Of a stretch of DNA of 64,000 nucleotides, positions 27,334-35,141 are shown piece after piece; position 1 is the stretch's first letter, and each line of letters begins with the position of its first letter. The translations under genes were made by a program, and so were the position numbers. This stretch comes from Streptomyces sp. WM4235 (lineage in GTDB: Bacteria > Actinomycetota > Actinomycetes > Streptomycetales > Streptomycetaceae), in the NCBI RefSeq assembly GCF_001279725.1, contig NZ_LGDE01000002.1, positions 62,001-126,000 of the forward strand. The letters run 5' to 3'. A model generated the notes under the pieces. That model did not search any database and had not been told where the DNA came from. It saw nothing but the letters and a program-made list of their open reading frames with translations.

Positions 27334-28416
27334 TCAGCGGGTCAACGCGAGAGACGTCAGTTGCGCCACACCCCAACTGAGGGATACGCATACGGCGAGC
27401 AGGGCAGTCGCGCGTACGGTGACGGCCGTACGCAGCACCGTTCCGGGGGTTCCCAGGTCGTTCAGGGTGTCCCGGACGGCGGTGCGGGACTGCCGGGATT
27501 CGACCGCTGATGTGAGGAGAGTCGCAGCCGCGCACAGTGCCACGAGCACGGCGGCCGGACCCGTCAGCGGCCCGAGCGGCGGCAGGAAACCCTCGGTGTC
27601 GCGCACGGCGAGGGTGGTGAGCCCGGCCGCGCCGATCGCGCACAGCACTCCGAGCGGCCGGCCCAGTCGCGGCGCCTCCTCCTGGAGGCTGCGCCCGGCG
27701 AGCAGACGGAGCGCGCCGGGGCGGACGGCCTGCACCAGGGTTCCGCAGGCGAAGGCCACGCCCGGCCCGGCGAGGGCGAGCCCCATCGCGATCAGGGCCC
27801 AGCCGGTCGGCACGGCGGCGCTGCCCCGTCCGGCGTAGGTCTCGACGGTCAGGCCGGAAGCGGTGAGGGCGACCCCCCAGGGGACCCCGCTCTGCGGGGA
27901 CAGCCCGGCCAGCGGCGGACGGGAGCGCAGGGAGAGGGCCACCGCCGCCGAGGCGGCGAGCGGGACCAGGGCCAGCAGGGTCAGGGCGGCCGCCACCGGC
28001 AGCGGCTGTTCGGCGTGCAGCAACCGGGCGCCGGCCCCGTCGAACGGCAGGCCGCCGAGGTCGCCCCGCAGGTGCAGGAACGCGGCCAGGGCCACGGCGC
28101 TGCCCAGGGCGCAGGCGACGGCGGTGGAGATCGCCGCGACGAGGGTGCGCCGTACGGGACCCAGGCCGACCGCGTCCATTCCCTCCCGGGGCCGGGTCGC
28201 GGGGTCGGTCCGCGCCACGGCGACGGCGAACTGCACGGTGACGGCGAGCGGGACGAGCGCCCACAGCAGCCGAGGGAACGATCCGGCGGGACGGGCCAAG
28301 GCTCCGGCCAGCACGTACAGCAGCAGGAATCCGGTACCGGCGGCGGCGGTGGCGACGAGCAGCCGGCGCAGCTGGACCAGCGGCCGGGAGCCTCGGGCTA
28401 GGCGGAGAGCGAGCAC
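27334..28416 (-). CDS. ABC transporter membrane protein, FtsX/MacB-like position
   Basis: A 360-aa hydrophobic protein with about eight Ala/Leu/Val-rich membrane segments starting near residue 20 (LLVATAAAGTGFLLLYVLAGA). No sequence motif names a substrate. It starts with GTG at 28416 inside the end of the ATPase gene (19-base overlap), so it is the partner of that ATPase. The start is set by that overlap and by its first residues LALRLARGSRP. Confidence 0.65.
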   Translation of the reverse strand: MLALRLARGSRPLVQLRRLLVATAAAGTGFLLLYVLAGALARPAGSFPRLLWALVPLAVTVQFAVAVARTDPATRPREGMDAVGLGPVRRTLVAAISTAVACALGSAVALAAFLHLRGDLGGLPFDGAGARLLHAEQPLPVAAALTLLALVPLAASAAVALSLRSRPPLAGLSPQSGVPWGVALTASGLTVETYAGRGSAAVPTGWALIAMGLALAGPGVAFACGTLVQAVRPGALRLLAGRSLQEEAPRLGRPLGVLCAIGAAGLTTLAVRDTEGFLPPLGPLTGPAAVLVALCAAATLLTSAVESRQSRTAVRDTLNDLGTPGTVLRTAVTVRATALLAVCVSLSWGVAQLTSLALTR

Positions 28417-29135
28417 GCGGCCTGGTCCTCCGTGGTGAGCGGGTTGGCGCCGGCAGCGACCGCGGCCGGGCGTCCGTCGAGGAGCTCGATCCGGCGGTCG
28501 GCGACGGCGGCGACCTCCTCGTCGTGGGTGGCCAGCAGTACGGAGATCTCGTGCGAGCGGGCCGCCGTGGTCAGGGTGCGCAGGAGCAGGGCGCGTTCGG
28601 TGCGGTGCAGGGAGGCGGTCGGCTCGTCGGCGAAGATCACCGTGGGCTCGTTGACCAGGGCTCGGGCCAGGGCGACCCGCTGTGACTCGGCCCGGGTGAG
28701 GGCGCCGGGGCGCTTGCGGGCGAAGCCGCCGATGTCGAGGCGGTCCAGCCATTCGCAGGCGGCGCTCTTGGCGGCGCGGTGCGGGGCGCCGGCGAGGAGC
28801 AGCGGCAGTGCGGCGTTCTCCCACACCTTGAGTTCGGGCAGCAGCCCCGGCTCGGGGCCGATCCAGCCGAACCGGTCGCGGCGCAGGCGCTCGCGGACCG
28901 CGGCTCCCATGGTGTGCACGGGGACGCTGTTGAACCAGACCTCGCCCTGTTCGGGCAGCAGCTGTCCGAACAGGCAGCGCAGCAGGGTGGTCTTGCCGCT
29001 TCCGCGGGGGCCGGTCACGGCCAGGATCTCACCTTGACGGACGCCGACGGAGACGCCGATGAGGCCTGGTGAACCGCTGTGGGAGTAGTGCAGGGAGCGC
29101 GCCCAGAGCACATCATTGTCTGCCGGAGCCACCAT
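28398..29135 (-). CDS. ABC transporter ATP-binding protein with degenerate signature motif
   Basis: A 245-aa ATPase of the LolD/MacB size class. Walker A is GPRGSGKT at about residues 44-51, Walker B VIFADEPT and H-loop ATHDEE are intact. The ABC signature expected as LSGGQ reads LTRAES at the right position before QRVALARAL, an unusual loss of both glycines. The ATG at 29135 has GGAGG 7 bases upstream. It pairs with the overlapping permease gene. Substrate unknown. Confidence 0.82.
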   Translation of the reverse strand: MVAPADNDVLWARSLHYSHSGSPGLIGVSVGVRQGEILAVTGPRGSGKTTLLRCLFGQLLPEQGEVWFNSVPVHTMGAAVRERLRRDRFGWIGPEPGLLPELKVWENAALPLLLAGAPHRAAKSAACEWLDRLDIGGFARKRPGALTRAESQRVALARALVNEPTVIFADEPTASLHRTERALLLRTLTTAARSHEISVLLATHDEEVAAVADRRIELLDGRPAAVAAGANPLTTEDQAACSLSA

Positions 29136-29230
29136 GGCGTACACCTCCGTCCGGGGGAACGAAGCGGAGCCGGTTCGGTCACTGGCGCCGCAATGAGATG
29201 TAAAGAGATGAACGTCTTGGATGGTGACAG

Positions 29231-29283
29231 CACACGGCCCGGACCCCCGCGTTCTCACTCGAACGGGCGATCCGGGCCGTGTG
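29231..29283 (-). terminator. Terminator after the aminotransferase gene
   Basis: A perfect 13-bp stem (29231-29243 with 29271-29283) with a 27-base loop lies 35 bases past the aminotransferase stop on the minus strand. Confidence 0.6.
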
Positions 29284-29317
29284 GTTCGGACGATGTACCG
29301 CTTGTCGCGGACCTTGC

Positions 29318-30679
29318 TTACAGCTTGGTCCACGCCTCCTTGAGCACCGAGCGCAGGATGCCCTCGATCTCGTCGAAGGTGCCCTGGTCCGCGATCAGCG
29401 GCGGGGCCAGCTGGATGACCGGGTCGCCACGGTCGTCGGCGCGGCAGTACAGGCCGTTCTCGAAGAGCGCCTTGGAGAGGAAGCCGTAGAGCACGCGCTC
29501 CGTCTCCTCGTCCGTGAAGGACTCCTTCGTGACCTTGTCCTTGACGAGTTCGATGCCGTAGAAGTATCCGTTGCCGCGGACGTCGCCGACGATCGGCAGG
29601 TCGTGCAGCTTCTTCAGCGTCGAGAAGAAGGCGTCCTCGTTGTCCAGCACGTGCTGGTTGAGGCCTTCCTTGTCGAAGATGTCGAGGTTGGCCAGCGCGA
29701 CGGCCGAGGAGACCGGGTGGCCGCCGAAGGTGTAGCCGTGCAGGAAGGTGTTGTCACCCTTGTAGAACGGCTCCGCGAGGCGGTCCGAGATGATGCAGGC
29801 GCCGATCGGGGAGTAGCCCGAGGTCATGCCCTTGGCGCAGGTGATCATGTCCGGGACGTAGTCGAACTTGTCGCAGGCGAACATGGTGCCGAGGCGGCCG
29901 AAGGCGCAGATCGTCTCGTCGGAGACGAGCAGGACGTCGTACTCGTCGCAGATCTCGCGGACCCGCTGGAAGTACCCGGGCGGCGGCGGGAAGCAGCCAC
30001 CGGCGTTCTGCACCGGCTCCAGGAACACGGCGGCGACGGTGTCGGCGCCCTCGAACAGGATCTCCTGCTCGATCTGGTCGGCGCACCAACGGCCGTAGGC
30101 CTCCGGGTCGTCGCCGAAGATCGGGGCGCGGTAGATGTTGGTGTTCGGCACCTTGTGCGCGCCGGGGACCAGCGGCTCGAAGGGGGCCTTCAGGGCCGGC
30201 AGACCGGTGATGGACAGGGCGCCCTGCGGGGTGCCGTGGTAGGCCACCGCGCGGGAGATCACCTTGTACTTGGTGTGCTTGCCCTGGAGCTTGAAGTACT
30301 GCTTGGCCAGCTTCCAGGCGGTCTCGACGGCCTCGCCGCCACCGGTGGTGAAGAAGACCTTGTTCAGGTCGCCCGGGGCGTAGTGGGCGAGGCGCTCGGC
30401 GAGCTCGACGGCCTTGGGGTGCGCGTACGACCAGATGGGGAAGAACGCGAGTTGCTGCGCCTGCTTGTAGGCGACCTCGGCCAGTTCCTTGCGGCCGTGA
30501 CCGGCGTTGACCACGAACAGTCCGGCGAGACCGTCGAGGTAGCGCTTGCCCTTGTCGTCCCAGATGTAGGTGCCCTCGCCCCGGACGATGGTGGGGACGG
30601 GGGAGTTCTCGTAGGACGACATGCGGGTGAAGTGCATCCACAGGTGGTCGTACGCGGTCTTGGAGAGGTCCTGGCTCAC
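29318..30679 (-). CDS. PLP-dependent class III aminotransferase (putrescine/polyamine-pyruvate type)
   Basis: A 453-aa fold-type I, class III aminotransferase. Visible features are TTGGGEAVETAWKLA, the cofactor-binding LLVSDETICAFGRLG and the catalytic lysine in DMITCAKGMTSGYSP. Sequence and context resemble SpuC/polyamine:pyruvate transaminases, which would turn putrescine into 4-aminobutanal. The GTG at 30679 (MSQDLSKTAYDHLW) is 2 bases from the Lrp-type regulator stop, so the two form an operon. Substrate is inferred from the adjacent aldehyde dehydrogenase and polyamine-binding protein. Confidence 0.85.
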   Translation of the reverse strand: MSQDLSKTAYDHLWMHFTRMSSYENSPVPTIVRGEGTYIWDDKGKRYLDGLAGLFVVNAGHGRKELAEVAYKQAQQLAFFPIWSYAHPKAVELAERLAHYAPGDLNKVFFTTGGGEAVETAWKLAKQYFKLQGKHTKYKVISRAVAYHGTPQGALSITGLPALKAPFEPLVPGAHKVPNTNIYRAPIFGDDPEAYGRWCADQIEQEILFEGADTVAAVFLEPVQNAGGCFPPPPGYFQRVREICDEYDVLLVSDETICAFGRLGTMFACDKFDYVPDMITCAKGMTSGYSPIGACIISDRLAEPFYKGDNTFLHGYTFGGHPVSSAVALANLDIFDKEGLNQHVLDNEDAFFSTLKKLHDLPIVGDVRGNGYFYGIELVKDKVTKESFTDEETERVLYGFLSKALFENGLYCRADDRGDPVIQLAPPLIADQGTFDEIEGILRSVLKEAWTKL

Positions 30680-30681
30680 GG

Positions 30682-31185
30682 TTATCGGGTTCCCCACATG
30701 TAGGTCTGCTTCTTCAGCTTCAGGTAAACGAAGCTTTCGGTTGATCGCACGCCGGGGAGCGCGCGGATCTTCTTGTTGATCGTTTCCAACAGGTGGTCGT
30801 CGTCCTCGCAGACGATCTCCACCATCAGGTCGAACGAGCCCGCGGTCATGACCACGTACTCGCACTCGGCCATCGAGGTCAGTGCGTCGGCCACCGGGTC
30901 GAGGTCGCCCTCGACGTTGATGCCGACCATTGCCTGGCGCCGCAGGCCCACGGTGAGCGGGTCCGTTACGGCGACGATCTGCATGACGCCCTGGTCGAGC
31001 AGCTTCTGTACGCGCTGGCGCACGGCTGCCTCGGACAGGCCGACGGCCTTGCCGATGGCTGCGTAGGGGCGGCGTCCGTCCTCTTGCAGTTGCTCGATGA
31101 TCGCCAGGGACACAGCATCGACCGAAGGGGACGGTTGTCTGTTCCTGGAATCTGCGCTTCGACTGACCACGACCTCACTGTGCAC
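30682..31185 (-). CDS. Lrp/AsnC-family transcriptional regulator
   Basis: A 167-aa protein. The N-terminal helix-turn-helix is VSLAIIEQLQEDGRRPYAAI with GLSEAAVRQRVQKLLDQG. The C-terminal RAM ligand domain includes VVMTAGSFDLMVEIVCEDDDHL. Such regulators respond to amino acids or related amines. It is transcribed with the aminotransferase and divergently from an aldehyde dehydrogenase. A spaced dyad (31219-31256) sits in its promoter, consistent with autoregulation. The GTG at 31185 (MHSEVVV) is used; a GTG at 31170 is an alternative. Confidence 0.88.
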   Translation of the reverse strand: MHSEVVVSRSADSRNRQPSPSVDAVSLAIIEQLQEDGRRPYAAIGKAVGLSEAAVRQRVQKLLDQGVMQIVAVTDPLTVGLRRQAMVGINVEGDLDPVADALTSMAECEYVVMTAGSFDLMVEIVCEDDDHLLETINKKIRALPGVRSTESFVYLKLKKQTYMWGTR

Positions 31186-31218
31186 GAGGAGTCGTCTGTT
31201 CCGCAAGCCATAACCGAT

Positions 31219-31256
31219 GAAATTCGTTGTTCGGCGCCTCCGATTGCACGGATTTC
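31219..31256. promoter_or_regulatory. Candidate operator: spaced dyad in the Lrp/aldehyde dehydrogenase intergenic region
   Basis: GAAATTCGT (31219-31227) and ACGGATTTC (31248-31256) form a 9-bp dyad with one mismatch and a 20-bp gap. ATTCGTTGTT (31222-31231) recurs exactly, on the other strand, at 54996-55005. The same half-site spacing recurs at 38146-38181. It is AT-rich against a GC-rich background. Confidence 0.5.
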
Positions 31257-31355
31257 GTAGTTGGGGGTGTCCGGCCCTGTCGAAAGCGTCGGCCGAGAGG
31301 CTAGGCTTGGGGAATCGTCTCAATCGTTGGACATGTGATCAGGAGAGTGGCTGTA

Positions 31356-32795
31356 GTGACCACCGAACTGCGTCGTCTGCGCAACTACATCGGCGGGGAG
31401 TTCAAGGACGCCGCCGACGGGCGGACCACCGAGGTGGTCAACCCCGCCACCGGCGAGGCGTACGCCACCGCACCCCTGTCCGGCCAGGCCGATGTCGACG
31501 CGGCCATGGCCGCCGCCGCCGCGGCCTTCCCGGGCTGGCGCGACACCACCCCCGCGGAGCGGCAGAAGGCCCTGCTCAAGATCGCGGACGCCTTCGAGGC
31601 GCGCGCGGACGAGCTCGTCGCCGCCGAGTCGGAGAACACCGGCAAGCCGCTGGGCCTCACGGCCAGCGAGGAGCTGCCGCCGATGGTGGACCAGATCCGC
31701 TTCTTCGCGGGTGCGGCCCGACTGCTGGAGGGCCGCTCGGCCGGCGAGTACATGGACGGGATGACCTCGATCGTCCGCCGTGAGCCGGTCGGAGTCTGCG
31801 CCCAGGTCGCGCCGTGGAACTACCCGATGATGATGGCCGTGTGGAAGTTCGCCCCGGCCATCGCCGCGGGCAACACCGTGGTGCTCAAGCCCTCGGACAC
31901 CACCCCGGCCTCCACCGTGCTGATGGCCGAGATCATCGACTCGGTCCTCCCCAAGGGCGTCTTCAACGTCGTATGCGGCGACCGGGAGACCGGCAAGGCC
32001 ATGGTGGAGCACTCCACCCCGGCCATGGCCTCCATCACCGGCTCCGTACGCGCCGGCATGCAGGTCGCCGAGAGCGCCTCGAAGGACGTCAAGCGCGTCC
32101 ACCTGGAGCTCGGCGGCAAGGCCCCCGTCGTGGTCTTCGAGGACGCCGACCTGGCCAAGGCCGTCGAGGACATCGCGGTCGCCGGCTACTTCAACGCCGG
32201 CCAGGACTGCACCGCCGCCACCCGCGTGCTGGTGCACGAGTCGATCCACGACGAGTTCGTGGCCGCGCTCGCCAAGGCCGCCTCGGACACCAAGACCGGG
32301 CAGCCGGACGACGAGGACGTGCTGTACGGGCCGCTCAACAACCCGAACCAGCTCAAGCAGGTCGCCGGCTTCATCGAGCGCCTCCCCGCCCACGCCAAGG
32401 TCGAGGCGGGCGGCCACCGGGTCGGCGAGAAGGGCTACTTCTACGCCCCGACCGTGGTGTCCGGCCTGAAGCAGGACGACGAGATCATCCAGAACGAGGT
32501 CTTCGGCCCCGTCATCACCGTGCAGTCCTTCACGGACGAGGCCCAGGCCCTGGAGTACGCGAACGGCGTCGAGTTCGCCCTCGCCTCCTCGGTGTGGACC
32601 AAGAACCACGGCCGCGCGATGCGCATGTCCAAGAACCTCGACTTCGGCTGCGTGTGGATCAACACCCACATCCCGCTCGTCGCCGAGATGCCCCACGGCG
32701 GGTTCAAGAAGTCCGGCTACGGCAAGGACCTCTCCGCCTACGGCTTCGAGGACTACACCCGCATCAAGCACGTCATGACCTCGCTCGACGGCTGA
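31356..32795 (+). CDS. Aldehyde dehydrogenase, 4-aminobutyraldehyde type
   Basis: A 479-aa NAD(P)-dependent aldehyde dehydrogenase. The catalytic Cys lies in NAGQDCTAAT, the active-site Glu in HLELGGKAP, and the cofactor loop in ITGSVRAG. The APWNYPMMMAVWKFAPAIAAG segment resembles PatD/aminobutyraldehyde dehydrogenases. It would oxidise 4-aminobutanal made by the divergent aminotransferase to GABA; that step is inferred from context. The GTG at 31356 has AGGAG 10 bases upstream; an in-frame GTG at 31335 precedes that site. Confidence 0.87.
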   Translation: MTTELRRLRNYIGGEFKDAADGRTTEVVNPATGEAYATAPLSGQADVDAAMAAAAAAFPGWRDTTPAERQKALLKIADAFEARADELVAAESENTGKPLGLTASEELPPMVDQIRFFAGAARLLEGRSAGEYMDGMTSIVRREPVGVCAQVAPWNYPMMMAVWKFAPAIAAGNTVVLKPSDTTPASTVLMAEIIDSVLPKGVFNVVCGDRETGKAMVEHSTPAMASITGSVRAGMQVAESASKDVKRVHLELGGKAPVVVFEDADLAKAVEDIAVAGYFNAGQDCTAATRVLVHESIHDEFVAALAKAASDTKTGQPDDEDVLYGPLNNPNQLKQVAGFIERLPAHAKVEAGGHRVGEKGYFYAPTVVSGLKQDDEIIQNEVFGPVITVQSFTDEAQALEYANGVEFALASSVWTKNHGRAMRMSKNLDFGCVWINTHIPLVAEMPHGGFKKSGYGKDLSAYGFEDYTRIKHVMTSLDG

Positions 32796-32837
32796 CCACT
32801 CGCCGCGGCGACCGCACTGATCAGCGCACAGCGCTGA

Positions 32838-32875
32838 GGGGGCGGGCAGTAGACACGTTGTCTATTGTCCGCCCC
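32838..32875 (+). terminator. Terminator after the first aldehyde dehydrogenase
   Basis: A hairpin with GGGGCGG/CCGCCCC at the base and AGACA/TGTCT at the top, followed by TTCG. It separates the dehydrogenase from the binding-protein gene 25 bases downstream. Confidence 0.6.
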
Positions 32876-32899
32876 TTCGCGTTGCCCGAGGCTGTGGCC

Positions 32900-34078
32900 A
32901 TGCCTGAACTCGCCTTCTCCCGGCGCTCGGCGCTGCGCGGCCTCGGCGCCGTGGTCCTGCCGGCCGCGCTCACCGCCTGCGGGGTTCCCGCCGCCTTCGT
33001 CCCCGAAGACCGGCGGGAGGGGCCGGACCGATCCGCCCGGGACCGAAGTCTCGCCTTCTCCAACTGGCCGCTCTACATCGACACCGACGAGGAGGACGAG
33101 GCGCGCCGGCCGACGTTGGACGAGTTCTCGCAGAAGACCGGCGTCGAGGTCCGGTACACCGAGGAGATCAACGACAACGACGAGTTCTTCGGCAAGATCA
33201 GTCCGGCGCTCATGAACCACCAGGAGACCGGCCACGACCTCGTGGTGGTCAGCGACTGGATGGCCGCCCGCTTCGTCCATCTGGGCTGGGCCCAGAAGAT
33301 GGACCGCTCGGCCCAGTCGAACGTGGCCAAGTACCTGGATCCCCAACTCCGTTCCCCCGCCTTCGACGAGGGCCGGCTGCACACCGTCCCCTGGCAGTCG
33401 GGCATCACCGGCATCGCCTACAACCGCAAGGCCCTGGGCCGGGAGCTCAAGTCCGTCAAGGACCTCTGGCAGCCCGATCTCGCGGGCAAGGTGACGCTCT
33501 TCTCCGGGCTCGACGAGTCCTTCGCCCTGCTGATGCAGGGTGACGGCGTGGACGTCACCCGCTGGACCGAGGCGGACTTCCACCGCATGTGCGATCAGGT
33601 CGAGCGCATGGTCAGGAAGAGGCACATCCGCCGCTTCACCGGCAACGACTACACCTCCGACCTGAGCAAGGGCGACGTCCTGGCCTGTCAGGCCTACTCC
33701 GGCGACGTCATCCAACTCCAGGCCGACAACCCCGACATCGAGTTCGTGGTGCCCGAGGAAGGGGCCGAACTCTGGGCCGAGAGCCTGCTCGTCCCCAACC
33801 TGGCGCGCCACAAGGCCAACGCCGAAGCCCTCGTGGACCACTACTACGACCCGGCGGTGGCCGCCCGGCTCGCGGCGTCCGTCAACTACGTCTGTCCGGT
33901 CCCGGCCGCCCGCGAGGTGCTGGCGGGCTCCGACGACGAGGAGACCGCGGAACTGGCCGAGAACCCGCTGATCTTCCCCGACGACGAGATGCGCCGGCGT
34001 CTCGTCGTGGCTCGGGACATCTCCTCGGTGGAACGCCGCTCCTTCGCCAAGCGGTGGAACGCCATCGTCGGTCTCTGA
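32900..34078 (+). CDS. PotD/PotF-like polyamine-binding Tat lipoprotein (orphan copy)
   Basis: A 392-aa binding protein. The signal has twin arginines (FSRRSALRGLG) and lipobox LTAC with Cys27, so it is probably a Tat-exported lipoprotein. The mature part shows the spermidine/putrescine-binding pattern: LAFSNWPLYID, then TGVEVRYTEEINDNDEFFGK and GDVIQLQADNPDIEFV. It is clearly related to the protein at 39831-41081 but has no transporter genes of its own. The ATG at 32900 gives a clean signal peptide; a GTG two codons earlier is possible. Confidence 0.85.
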   Translation: MPELAFSRRSALRGLGAVVLPAALTACGVPAAFVPEDRREGPDRSARDRSLAFSNWPLYIDTDEEDEARRPTLDEFSQKTGVEVRYTEEINDNDEFFGKISPALMNHQETGHDLVVVSDWMAARFVHLGWAQKMDRSAQSNVAKYLDPQLRSPAFDEGRLHTVPWQSGITGIAYNRKALGRELKSVKDLWQPDLAGKVTLFSGLDESFALLMQGDGVDVTRWTEADFHRMCDQVERMVRKRHIRRFTGNDYTSDLSKGDVLACQAYSGDVIQLQADNPDIEFVVPEEGAELWAESLLVPNLARHKANAEALVDHYYDPAVAARLAASVNYVCPVPAAREVLAGSDDEETAELAENPLIFPDDEMRRRLVVARDISSVERRSFAKRWNAIVGL

Positions 34079-34297
34079 GGGGGAGGTCCGCGACCGGCCT
34101 CCGACCGGCCTCCGACCGGGACTTGGGCGGGTCCGCTCCGCTGCTGAGCCCGTCCGTCCGCGCGCGTTCCCCATCACCGTTCTGGTTGCCCCGCAACGGG
34201 GCGCCCGGTCTTCGGAGTCGGCATGACGTTCTCCCCCTGTCGATCGCATGTCTTGGGGGGTGGTGTCACCGGCTTCGGAGGCATCGACAGACCGCCG
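34079..34297. other. Gene-free stretch after the orphan binding protein
   Basis: With the kinase remnant this makes the only gap over 300 bases (34079-34430). The first part repeats CCGGCCTCCGA in tandem (about 34094-34120). A GCCCCG/CGGGGC hairpin lies near 34190-34204. I see no gene. Confidence 0.5.
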
Positions 34298-34434
34298 CCA
34301 ATCGGCGGACGGCAGTGCGGGATCGCGGGGGACCAGGAACGGCATGGTGACGGCCAACTGCACCAGCAGCGTTAGTCCCAGGTCCGGCCGGCGCGGGTCG
34401 GCCCGGCGGACGCGCTCGCCCAGGCCCGTGTCAC
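34298..34434 (-). pseudogene. Probable 5' remnant of a sensor histidine kinase gene
   Basis: Read on the minus strand, one frame gives GLGERVRRADPRRPDLGLTL followed by LVQLAVTMPFLVPRDPALP. This looks like the N-terminus and first membrane helix of Streptomyces sensor histidine kinases. A GTG at 34434 overlaps the stop of the glycerophosphodiesterase gene (GTGA), the right place for a coupled start. However, that GTG is out of frame with the conserved part, so an indel is needed. The resemblance ends after ADW near 34298 and the rest of the kinase is absent. The family call is from memory of such N-termini. Confidence 0.4.
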
Positions 34435-35120
34435 CGACGCCGCTCGGCCCGTACGGCCGTCAGCGCGTCCACCCGGTTGGTCGTGATGGAGTCGACCCCC
34501 GCCGCGATGAGCGCGCGCATCGACCGCTTCGTGTCGGCGGTCCACGCCGACACGAGCAGGCCGTCCCGGTGCAGGGCGTCGGTCAACTCCCGGTCGACGA
34601 GCCCGAAGCGGTAGTTGAGCCAGGCCGGGGCCACCGCGTCGATGAGCACCCGGCGCGGCGGCGACAGGGTGGTCCAGGTCAGCGCGATCTCCGCGCCCGG
34701 GTCGGCGGCCCGCACCGCGAGCATCGATTCCGGGCCCGCGCAGTAGTAGGTGCGCTCCCGCGCCCCGCACTCGCGGACCTGGTCCACGACCGTCCGCACC
34801 GCGTCGGAGTCGGCGCCCGGAAGGTCCACCATCACCCGGCCCGCGCCCGCCGCCTCCAAGGCCTCGCGCAGGGTGGGGATCCCGCCCCGCGCGAGCTCCT
34901 TGAGCTGGGGAGCCGTGACGGCGTCGAGCCGCACGTCATGCCCCCACAGCCGCTGGAGCGTCTCGTCGTGCAGGACGACCGGGACCCGGTCACGGGTGAG
35001 CCGGACGTCGATCTCGACCGCGTCCGCCCCCCGGGCGAAGGCGGAGCGGATCGAGTCGAGGGTGTTCTCGCGGACACGGTAGGGGTCGCCGCGGTGGCCG
35101 ACGGCAGTCAGGGTGCGCAT
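34431..35120 (-). CDS. Glycerophosphodiester phosphodiesterase
   Basis: A 229-aa GDPD-family enzyme that hydrolyses glycerophosphodiesters to glycerol 3-phosphate and an alcohol. The TIM-barrel motifs are VGHRGDPYRVRENTLDSIR (catalytic His, Glu-Asn-Thr), VEIDVRLTRDRVPVVLHDE (metal ligands and second His) and GVDSITTNRVD at the end. No signal peptide is seen, so it acts in the cytoplasm. It follows the adenosine-deaminase-like gene by 21 bases. The ATG at 35120 was chosen; a start three codons earlier is possible. Confidence 0.88.
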   Translation of the reverse strand: MRTLTAVGHRGDPYRVRENTLDSIRSAFARGADAVEIDVRLTRDRVPVVLHDETLQRLWGHDVRLDAVTAPQLKELARGGIPTLREALEAAGAGRVMVDLPGADSDAVRTVVDQVRECGARERTYYCAGPESMLAVRAADPGAEIALTWTTLSPPRRVLIDAVAPAWLNYRFGLVDRELTDALHRDGLLVSAWTADTKRSMRALIAAGVDSITTNRVDALTAVRAERRR

Positions 35121-35141
35121 GCACCCCATTCTGCTCGGGCG

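Noticed and set aside
34215..34260. A tiny minus-strand open frame with a fair ribosome binding site (starts MPTPKTGRP)
   Set aside because: Only about 15 codons with no context or conservation to judge; it lies in decayed sequence next to the kinase relic.
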